5,477 bases of DNA, from the NCBI GenBank assembly GCA_002303765.1, contig DBCB01000219.1:1-5477 (forward strand). Direction: 5' to 3'. The translations under genes and the position numbers were made by a program. Position 1 is the stretch's first letter; each line of letters opens with the position of its first letter. This DNA comes from Planctomycetaceae bacterium UBA969. Its GTDB lineage: Bacteria; Planctomycetota; Planctomycetia; Gemmatales; Gemmataceae. Positions 1-5,477 of this stretch are shown piece by piece. Under the pieces are notes generated by a model, which did not search any database, was not told where the DNA came from, and saw nothing but the letters and a program-made list of their open reading frames with translations.

Positions 1-1758
1 CAGCTGCTGGATCGGCTAAAAGGGCCTGACTTTCCATTGGGTGGTAAAATTTTGATCGACCGCCCTGCCCTCACAAAGATTTATGAGGAAGGGTCGGGTA
101 GTCTTAAAATTCAAGGTCAATGGAAACTTGAAGAAGTTAACAAAGTTAAGAATATCATTGTTTATTCCATTCCTTTTGGAGTAGATAAGGGAAAGCTCGT
201 TTCTGATATCGGCTTGATAATTGTTGAAAGAAAAGTGCCTCAATTATTAAATGTAGTTGATGAATCCAGTGAAAAAGAAGGTGTTAAGATTGTTCTGGAG
301 ATCAAGGCGGAATCTTCCCCTGATCTGATCATGGCCTATTTGTATCGACATACACAACTCCAAGATAATTTTGCCTGCAACTTTACCTGTTTGATTCCAA
401 TCAAAGATGCGGAAGGTCGAGAAAGAACCCGGCCAGAGCGATTAGGAATATGTCAGATATTAAGGCAATTCCTTGATTTTCGATTTGAAACCATTAAGCG
501 TAGGTTTGAATTTGATCTTGAACAATTGCGCAAGCGTATACACATCCTAAAAGGGTTCAAGATTATTTTTGATGCCTTGGATCGCGCAATTAAGATGATT
601 CGTGAGAGTCAAGGCAAAGCCGATGCTGCTGAAAAATTGATGAAGGCTTTTGGTCTTGATGACATTCAGACCGAAGCGATATTGGAAGCGCAATTGTATA
701 AAATTGCACAAATGGAAATTAAAAAGATCACCGAAGAGTTACGGGAAAAAACCAAAGAAGCTGATCGTATTGAAGAAATTCTTGCATCTAAACGTAAACT
801 TTGGGGTGTAGTCAAATCTGAACTAGCAGAACTTGGTGAAAAGTTTGCTGATAAAAGAAGGACAAAATTCGGGGATGCTGATGAAGCTACCGAGTTTGAT
901 CCCGAAGCTTATATTCAACGCGAAAATACCAATGTTGTGATTACTCGCGATGGTTGGGTGAAAAGAATTGGCCGACTTGCTTCAGTTGAAGGTACCCGCG
1001 TTAGGGAAGGCGATGAAGTTTTGGCTGTGGTTCCCGCAAGCACCCTCGACCAAATCATTTTCTTTAGTGATGATGGCGCTGCCTTCACAATGAGAGCGAA
1101 TGAAATTCCTGCAAGTTCTGGCTATGGCGAGCCTATTAATAAATATTTTCGCTTGAATGATCGAGCTAAAATAATCATGATGCTTACTACGGATGAGAGG
1201 TTCACACAACCCTCGAAACCAGGTAAGGGCGATGAACCGGTTCCCCCGTTTGTTCTTGTCGTGACTTCTCAGGGGCAGGTTCTTAGAACACCCTTGATGC
1301 CTCATAGAATAGCTTCAACCAAAACTGGTAGAATGTACGTGCGCTTGAATGAAAATGATAGAGTTGTAAATGTTTTTATTGTTAATAAAGAAAAAAGCTT
1401 GATGCTTGCATCGAAGTTTGGCCATATCATTCATTTTCCGATTGATGAAGTTAATATTTTATCGGGGGTTGGCAAAGGTGTGATGGGTATTAAATTGGGG
1501 GATGATGACCATTGCCTAGGTGGAGTTGTAATATCAGGCAAAGATGATTTTTTGCAAGTTGAAACAACAAATGGCAAAACATTGGATTTTCGGCCGAGTA
1601 AATATGAACTTGTAACTAGGGGTGGTAAAGGTTTTGAAGCCGTGAAAAGATCTGAGTTTGCAAAGATTATTGTTCCACCGATTGAATTGGTGAATTGGGA
1701 TGAAATTGCAGATATAGAAGCGCAAAAGCCCAGTAAGCCTAAAGGTTTGTTTGATTAA
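1..1758 (+). CDS. parC: Type IIA DNA topoisomerase subunit A, ParC/GyrA family (5' partial; probably topoisomerase IV)
   Basis: This is the DNA-breaking and rejoining subunit of a type IIA topoisomerase, which passes one duplex through another to decatenate or relax DNA together with subunit B just downstream. The frame is open from the first base (QLLDRLKGPDFP), so the true start lies outside the window. By comparison with E. coli ParC about 190 residues are missing, including the catalytic tyrosine. The 585 visible residues show the KGPDFP motif (7-12), the YRHTQLQ motif (115-121), a long charged coiled-coil arm with RIHILKGF (about 168-215), the GLDDIQTEAILEAQL motif (from 218), and KRRT (285-288) closing the breakage-reunion part. 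A C-terminal beta-pinwheel of about five blades follows (about 311-570), with a proline-rich loop at 396-417 and an RGGKG motif at 540-544. No GyrA box is seen in the first blade, which favours ParC over GyrA. Family certain; subtype moderate. Confidence 0.93.
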   Translation, partial: QLLDRLKGPDFPLGGKILIDRPALTKIYEEGSGSLKIQGQWKLEEVNKVKNIIVYSIPFGVDKGKLVSDIGLIIVERKVPQLLNVVDESSEKEGVKIVLEIKAESSPDLIMAYLYRHTQLQDNFACNFTCLIPIKDAEGRERTRPERLGICQILRQFLDFRFETIKRRFEFDLEQLRKRIHILKGFKIIFDALDRAIKMIRESQGKADAAEKLMKAFGLDDIQTEAILEAQLYKIAQMEIKKITEELREKTKEADRIEEILASKRKLWGVVKSELAELGEKFADKRRTKFGDADEATEFDPEAYIQRENTNVVITRDGWVKRIGRLASVEGTRVREGDEVLAVVPASTLDQIIFFSDDGAAFTMRANEIPASSGYGEPINKYFRLNDRAKIIMMLTTDERFTQPSKPGKGDEPVPPFVLVVTSQGQVLRTPLMPHRIASTKTGRMYVRLNENDRVVNVFIVNKEKSLMLASKFGHIIHFPIDEVNILSGVGKGVMGIKLGDDDHCLGGVVISGKDDFLQVETTNGKTLDFRPSKYELVTRGGKGFEAVKRSEFAKIIVPPIELVNWDEIADIEAQKPSKPKGLFD

Positions 1759-1784
1759 TTAATGTGTGAAACGGAAAAGATATT
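1759..1784 (+). promoter_or_regulatory. 26-base parC-parE spacer with weak ribosome binding site
   Basis: The spacer is too short to suggest a separate promoter, so parE is probably translated from the parC transcript. The only Shine-Dalgarno-like element is GGAAAAGA at 1773-1780; its GGA core sits 9 bases before the ATG. The match is poor. An AT-rich palindrome (ATTAATTAAT, 1754-1763) spans the parC stop codon and is probably incidental. Confidence 0.4.
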
Positions 1785-3707
1785 ATGAGTAGTGCTAATG
1801 GTAATTATTCCGCTAAGGACATTACGGTTCTAGAAGGACTCGAACCGGTAAGGAAACGACCTTCAATGTATATTGGCGGTGTTGACCCCAAAGGGTTGCA
1901 CCATTTGGTCTGGGAAATTGTTGATAACTCTGTAGATGAATATTTAAATGGGTTCGCTGATTCAATCACCGTGACCCTTCATAAAACCGGCGATGCAGTA
2001 ACTGTTGTTGATAATGGGCGTGGGATCCCTGTAGATATACATCCCAAACATAAAAAGCCTGCACTTGAACTAATTTTAACCACATTGCATTCGGGGGCTA
2101 AATTTGGCGAAGGAGATAATTATATCCATTCGGGCGGTTTGCATGGCGTTGGCGCCTCAGTGGTAAATGCCCTTTCTAAAAAGCTTGTTGTTAATATTAA
2201 GAGAGATGGTAAAGAGTTTCGCCAGACATTTAAAAAGGGAAAAGCTTTTGGGGAACTTGAAAAGCTAGGCGCAATCCGAGGTACTGGAACTACAATCTAT
2301 TTTGAACCAGACCCTGAAATATTCCGGAATACACACTTCGAACCCGATTGGATTAAATCGCACCTCGATGATATGTCTTACATCCATAGTGGGATGAAGA
2401 TTATTTTTATTAATCAGATTACTGACGAAACATTTGATCTCACTCACCCTGGTGGCATTCCCGAATTTCTTTCAAAGTTGGTTGTCGACGGCCAAAAACC
2501 TCCGGTAACTGAAAACATTTTTACTGTTAGTCGCAAGGAAGGCGAAAAGATGGAGGTTGCCCTCCAATGGACTGAATCAACGGATGAATCTTTTCGATCT
2601 TATGTTAATGGTATTCGTACAGCTTCAGGTGGTACGCATGAAAATGGTTTGAAAAATGGTGTGGGTAAGGCAATCCGCAACTTTATGGAAACTCATGATA
2701 TCAAAGTTAAAGGAATTGCAATTACCGCTGAAGATATTCGTGAAGGGTTGGTTGGGATTCTTTCGGTTTTTGTTCGTGAGCCTATGTTCCAAGGCCAAAC
2801 TAAAGAAAAACTAAATAACCCAGAGTTGACCGCCCTAGTGGATAGTTTTGTGCGACCAGCATTGGAAGCATGGCTTAATTTTAATAAAACTGCTGCTGAT
2901 CAAATAGTTGGAAGAATTGTTCTGTCGGCCCGTGCTAGGCTTGCCTCTCGCGAAGCTGCTTCCGAAGTAAAACGAAAATCGGCCACATCTAGGAGGTTGA
3001 ACCTCCCAGGGAAACTTTCTGATTGTAAGTCGACTAATCTGGATGACTCAGAACTATTCATCGTAGAAGGTGATTCAGCAGGTGGGTCAGCCAAGCAAGG
3101 CCGTAACAGTAAGGTTCAGGCAATATTGCCTCTGCGTGGTAAGATCTTGAATTCTGAAGGATTGCCGCTTGCAAGAGTTATGGCTAACACCGAGTTGAAT
3201 GACTTGGTTACTGCGATCGGAACAGGTGCAGGAGAGAAATTTGATCTCTCTGGATTGCGTTACGGAAAGATAATTTTGTTGATGGATGCCGATGCAGATG
3301 GTCATCATATATCGACATTACTTCTGGGTTTCTTTTTTCGCCATATGCCAGAATTAATCCGTAAGGGGCATGTGTTTTTGGCGCAACCGCCATTGTTTAG
3401 GGTCGATGTGGGCAAAGAAACTTTTTGGGCTCGTGATGATATCCACAAAGAAGAAATTCTTTCGGGATTAAGGGCTAACGCTAAGCCAGAAATCTCGCGT
3501 TTTAAAGGTTTAGGTGAAATGGACCCTAGTGTTCTTGCTATGACTACATTGGATATAAAGAGCAGGATCTTGCTAAAAGTTGAAATCGATTCGAATCTTG
3601 AAACTGATAAAACTTTTGTTGATCTATTGGGTAAAGATGCTGCACCCCGGTTTAAGTTTATTATGGAACATGCCGCCCGCGCAGTGGTCGATGATTTAGA
3701 TATTTAG
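1785..3707 (+). CDS. parE: Type IIA DNA topoisomerase subunit B, ParE/GyrB family (complete, 640 aa; probably topoisomerase IV)
   Basis: This is the ATPase subunit that drives strand passage by subunit A. All key elements are present. The GHKL ATPase domain has E44 and N48 in EIVDNSVDE, D76 and G80 in DNGRGIP, and the GGLHGVGASVVNALS ATP lid (117-131). The transducer has the ATP-contacting QTKEKL (Q338, K340). The TOPRIM domain has EGDSAGGSA (E428 on) and the metal-binding D501, D503 and D505 of DADADGHH. RFKGLGEMDP (around 572-581) follows. At 640 residues it is the short form, without the large C-terminal insertion of enterobacterial GyrB. LRYGKIILLMDADADG and PPLFRVDVGKETFWA resemble ParE, whereas AKQGRNSK resembles GyrB, so ParE is preferred but not proved. 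The ATG start gives the usual lead-in of about 10 residues before the conserved ITVLEGLEPVRKRPSMYIG. The gene ends 4 bases into the convergent trmJ-like frame. Confidence 0.95.
   Translation: MSSANGNYSAKDITVLEGLEPVRKRPSMYIGGVDPKGLHHLVWEIVDNSVDEYLNGFADSITVTLHKTGDAVTVVDNGRGIPVDIHPKHKKPALELILTTLHSGAKFGEGDNYIHSGGLHGVGASVVNALSKKLVVNIKRDGKEFRQTFKKGKAFGELEKLGAIRGTGTTIYFEPDPEIFRNTHFEPDWIKSHLDDMSYIHSGMKIIFINQITDETFDLTHPGGIPEFLSKLVVDGQKPPVTENIFTVSRKEGEKMEVALQWTESTDESFRSYVNGIRTASGGTHENGLKNGVGKAIRNFMETHDIKVKGIAITAEDIREGLVGILSVFVREPMFQGQTKEKLNNPELTALVDSFVRPALEAWLNFNKTAADQIVGRIVLSARARLASREAASEVKRKSATSRRLNLPGKLSDCKSTNLDDSELFIVEGDSAGGSAKQGRNSKVQAILPLRGKILNSEGLPLARVMANTELNDLVTAIGTGAGEKFDLSGLRYGKIILLMDADADGHHISTLLLGFFFRHMPELIRKGHVFLAQPPLFRVDVGKETFWARDDIHKEEILSGLRANAKPEISRFKGLGEMDPSVLAMTTLDIKSRILLKVEIDSNLETDKTFVDLLGKDAAPRFKFIMEHAARAVVDDLDI
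2989..3009 (+). repeat. Tight inverted repeat inside parE carrying a Shine-Dalgarno-like core
   Basis: GGAGGT (2992-2997) and ACCTCC (3001-3006) form a perfect 6-bp stem around a 3-base TGA loop. It is extended by CT/AG (2989-2990 with 3008-3009) across one A/C mismatch. The left arm with the preceding A reads AGGAGGT, a better Shine-Dalgarno sequence than any in front of the genes here. It encodes part of the conserved SRRLNLPGKL stretch before the TOPRIM motif. No ATG follows at a suitable distance, so it is unlikely to start a hidden gene. Confidence 0.45.
3704..3707. other. Tail-to-tail overlap of parE and trmJ-like stop codons
   Basis: The parE stop TAG is at 3705-3707 and the minus-strand stop (TAA, read from TTA at 3704-3706) lies within it, so the convergent genes overlap by 4 bases. 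No strong hairpin with a T-run lies around the junction. Any termination signal must lie inside one of the coding regions or be Rho-dependent. Confidence 0.85.
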
Positions 3708-4231
3708 TTATGGTCTCTGATTTTTGCCTTATACCATGATAATTGCCTGTTCAGGCCGATGAGCCATTTCATTTCTTGTGTGGTAGGGTTGGCACGGGAT
3801 ATCATGTTCTTGATTCCAGTAAAAAGCGTCTCGGCCTTTGGGCCAAACAAAAAGTGAATCTCTTCTAGGGATGATTTAAGAGCGTCAAAAGCTTGGTGCT
3901 GCATTTTCCAAGAAGCTAAATCGATAGGCTTGATTGTATCTTCGGTTTTTTCTTTTAGTTCCATTCTGATTTCATAAAGTATTATAGCGACGGACATAGC
4001 TAAATTGAGTGCGGGGTAGTCGTCGGCGGTAGGGATACCAATAAGTAAATTGCATAAACTTATTTCATCGGTAGTCAGTCCGGAAGATTCGGGGCCAAAA
4101 ATTAATGCGATTTTTGAACGACTGATTTCGTTTGATAAAACTTTGGCTGCACTTCTAATTGGTTTTGTTATTGCGCCTCGCACTAATCCTTTGGTTTGGC
4201 TAGATGTAGCTGCTACAAAAGTGCAGTCAAG

Positions 4232-4243
4232 CAAAGCTTCCTC
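4232..4243 (-). promoter_or_regulatory. Possible reinitiation site after the internal stop (GAGGAA plus TTG)
   Basis: On the minus strand GAGGAA (4243-4238) lies just before an in-frame TTG (4234-4232), codon 71 of the trmJ-like frame; GAGG ends 5 bases before it. This could in principle restart translation 21 bases after the TAA and make a 176-residue C-terminal piece. However, GAGGAA also encodes the conserved Glu-Glu of the EEAL motif, so the resemblance to a ribosome binding site is probably a by-product of coding. Confidence 0.2.
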
Positions 4244-4255
4244 GATTGAATTAAC

Positions 4256-4258
4256 TTA
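4256..4258 (-). other. In-frame TAA stop at codon 63 of the trmJ-like gene
   Basis: The codons read on the minus strand are AAT TCA ACC TAA GTT AAT TCA ATC. The codon aligns with I62 of E. coli TrmJ, without any indel. The following base is G, whereas leaky stops are typically followed by C, and UAA is the least leaky stop. UAA also ends the ParC, trmJ-like and ligase frames in this window, so a reassigned UAA codon is not supported. Confidence 0.9.
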
Positions 4259-4444
4259 GGTTGAATTGTGTAGGATCTCTTCGCCCTGGCAAGAGAATTT
4301 TTTAGCCTCATCATCCAGATGATTTGCTTTGGGCGACACTAAAACGAGTTGCGAAAAACCCATGTTTTTCATCACTCTTGCAGTTGATCCAATGTTCCCT
4401 GCAAATTGAGGTCTTACAAGTACTATCTTGCAGTTTTTAGACAT

Positions 4445-4467
4445 TGTTTTGATCTATTGGTGTTGGA
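4445..4467 (-). promoter_or_regulatory. 23-base spacer between ligase and trmJ-like gene, no recognisable ribosome binding site
   Basis: Read on the minus strand the spacer is rich in A and C and contains no GGAGG-like element before the ATG at 4444. It is too short for a convincing promoter. The trmJ-like frame therefore probably depends on the ligase transcript and on translational coupling or SD-independent initiation. Confidence 0.4.
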
Positions 4468-5477
4468 TTAAGCTTTACTAACCGAAATTTCTAAAGCTTT
4501 TGTTTTTAAACTTGCCAGATCAAGTTTTCCACTCCCTAAAACACCAATCTCGGTAACGGGATAAAAATCTTTTTCCGAAGGAACCCAGAGATTGGGTAAT
4601 CCCCGTGTAGATAATTTCTTAATCCATGTTTTGACATCAATCCCAAAACCTTCAAGAATTTCAGGAAGAAATAGTACGATAATTCTCTCGCCACGCGTGA
4701 TATCTGGTACGCAGGTGACAGCGCATACCCTTTCCGATGATTGAAGTAAATCATGCAACTCATCTTCAAGTCGTTCGAGGGGCACCATTTCACCGCCAAT
4801 TTTTGCAAATCGGCTTAATCTTCCAGTAAGCGTAACATAGGATTCCAAATTGATCTTGCCCATATCCCCGGTGATGTACCAGCCATCTTTAATTACAGAA
4901 GCTGTTTTATCTGGATCGTTAAGATAACCTTTCATGACATTTGCACCTGTTGCTAATACCATTCCTTCATTATTTGGGGGTAGACTTTCAAGCGTGTCAG
5001 GATCAACAATTTTAATTGAAACCCCAGGAATGATTTGGCCTATCGAGCCCGCCATCTGACCTAAAATAGTCCCACCAGGAATGGTAATATCGCCTTTATT
5101 AATGCAAACAACAGGAGATAATTCGGTACAGCCGTACCCTTCTAAGGGAAGGATGCCAAATTTGGATTCGAAATCCTTGGCAAGTTGAATAGGTAGTTTT
5201 TCTGCGCCACAAATCAATATTCGTAGTGATTTGAAATCATCAGGCTCAGATTTTTTTAGGCAGAAGCGGAGGAATGTGGCTGTAGATAAGTATGCGGTGC
5301 ATTGATAGCTTTTGCATGCAGCGCCAATATCACGAGCTTGCCTTGGATCGGGTTGATAAACAATTGAGGCGCCTACTTGAATCGGTGTCCACATGGAAAC
5401 GGTGTACCCGAAACTATGAAAAAAAGGTAGTGCTCCCAAAAGGCAATCGGTGAAATCTACATCTGCACCTTTAATGG
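4468..5477 (-). CDS. Aas-like acyl-ACP (or acyl-CoA) ligase, AMP-binding family (5' partial)
   Basis: This adenylate-forming enzyme would activate a fatty acid with ATP and transfer it to acyl carrier protein or CoA. The frame is open to the right edge (IKGADVDFTDCLLGALPFFHSFGY), leaving 335 residues. The N-terminal part, with the TSGTTG-type nucleotide loop, is outside. Visible elements in order are LPFFHSFGY; the adenine-binding YGCTEL (5136-5119); YITGDMG (4878-4858); GRLSRFAKIGGEMVPLE (4824-4774), whose KIGGEMV wording resembles Aas-type acyl-ACP synthetases more than FadD; and GSGKLDL with the catalytic lysine of the mobile C-terminal domain (codon 4527-4525). In many bacteria this domain is fused behind a PlsC acyltransferase, sometimes also an MFS transporter, recycling lysophospholipids at the inner membrane; whether that holds here cannot be seen. 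The TAA stop is 23 bases before the trmJ-like gene. Superfamily is certain; Aas-type is probable. Confidence 0.88.
   Translation of the reverse strand, partial: IKGADVDFTDCLLGALPFFHSFGYTVSMWTPIQVGASIVYQPDPRQARDIGAACKSYQCTAYLSTATFLRFCLKKSEPDDFKSLRILICGAEKLPIQLAKDFESKFGILPLEGYGCTELSPVVCINKGDITIPGGTILGQMAGSIGQIIPGVSIKIVDPDTLESLPPNNEGMVLATGANVMKGYLNDPDKTASVIKDGWYITGDMGKINLESYVTLTGRLSRFAKIGGEMVPLERLEDELHDLLQSSERVCAVTCVPDITRGERIIVLFLPEILEGFGIDVKTWIKKLSTRGLPNLWVPSEKDFYPVTEIGVLGSGKLDLASLKTKALEISVSKA

Larger units (their letters stand above)
3704..4444 (-). pseudogene. trmJ: TrmJ-type SPOUT tRNA (Cm32/Um32) 2'-O-methyltransferase, interrupted by one in-frame TAA
   Basis: TrmJ methylates the ribose 2'-oxygen of nucleotide 32 in certain tRNAs, using S-adenosylmethionine in a trefoil-knot (SPOUT) fold. 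From the ATG at 4444 the frame spans 246 codons, the same length as E. coli TrmJ. The N-terminal part (codons 1-62) has IVLVRPQFAGNIGSTAR, including the conserved R23. After a TAA at codon 63 the same frame continues (VNSIEEALLDC) with the two knot motifs, ALIFGPESSGLT (113-124) and DYPALNLAMSV, and a helical C-terminal region of the size seen in TrmJ. The two pieces fit E. coli TrmJ around the break with no gap, so a single base change explains the interruption. It may be a pseudogene, a sequencing or assembly error, or, less likely, two separately translated pieces. The upstream ligase gene ends 23 bases before the ATG, so the two are probably co-transcribed. Family identity is strong; pseudogene status is uncertain. 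Confidence 0.8.

Noticed and set aside
37..1758. Starting the subunit A gene at the TTG at 37
   Set aside because: Conserved family sequence (QLLDRLKGPDFP) continues in frame upstream to base 1, so the gene is truncated by the window and does not begin at 37.
3710..3736. Short inverted repeat ATGGT / ACCAT just past the parE stop, as a possible terminator
   Set aside because: The stem is only 5 bp with a 17-base loop and lacks a following T-run; it lies inside the trmJ-like coding frame.
4256..4258. Reassigned UAA or programmed stop readthrough
   Set aside because: UAA also ends the ParC and ligase frames and the TrmJ-like frame itself, the base after the stop is G and not C, and no recoding structure was recognised.
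4050..4259. A 69-codon plus-strand open frame opposite the trmJ-like gene
   Set aside because: It lies antisense to conserved SPOUT motifs, has no recognisable similarity or ribosome binding site, and is a shadow of the minus-strand coding frame.
3704..4444. Frameshift, or two unrelated adjacent small genes, in place of one trmJ-like gene
   Set aside because: The distance between the two stop codons is a multiple of three and the protein matches TrmJ continuously on both sides, so the break is a nonsense codon in one frame.
3619..4460. A direct 12-base repeat, TTGATCTATTGG, at 3619-3630 and 4449-4460
   Set aside because: About one shared 12-mer is expected by chance in a window of this size, and the flanks do not match, so it is not evidence of a mobile-element boundary or recombination site.
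4468..5439. Starting the ligase at the TTG at 5439
   Set aside because: The frame stays open to the window edge and the domain would lack its N-terminal nucleotide-binding half, so the gene clearly begins beyond 5477.

Overview
The window is a gene-dense piece of bacterial chromosome with four protein genes in two convergent pairs and almost no non-coding DNA. Base composition leans towards A+T. The lineage is probably Planctomycetota, perhaps near Gemmatales: the wording of the type IIA topoisomerase subunits and of the Aas-type acyl-ACP ligase looks like planctomycete proteins to me. That placement comes from remembered family resemblance, not a search, so treat it as moderate confidence.

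Left half, plus strand: the C-terminal three quarters of a type IIA topoisomerase subunit A (ParC/GyrA family, 1-1758, cut by the left edge), then after 26 bases the complete subunit B (ParE/GyrB family, 1785-3707). They form an A-then-B operon that would make one complete A2B2 enzyme. I lean towards topoisomerase IV (ParC/ParE) over gyrase, because there is no canonical GyrA box in the first C-terminal blade and the TOPRIM region of subunit B reads closer to ParE.

Right half, minus strand: the C-terminal two thirds of an Aas-like acyl-ACP/acyl-CoA ligase (4468-5477, cut by the right edge) is followed after 23 bases by a TrmJ-type tRNA 2'-O-methyltransferase frame (3704-4444). This frame has the full length of the family, about 246 codons, but is broken by one in-frame TAA at codon 63. 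The two halves lie in the same frame and align without a gap to E. coli TrmJ, so this is a single nonsense substitution and not a frameshift. It is the most notable observation here.

The two operons meet tail to tail: the stop codons of parE and the trmJ-like frame overlap by 4 bases, leaving no room for an intergenic terminator. No gene-free stretch exceeds 26 bases. I found no RNA genes, CRISPR arrays, insertion sequences or attachment sites, and no new multi-gene system; this is mostly housekeeping DNA with one interrupted gene.
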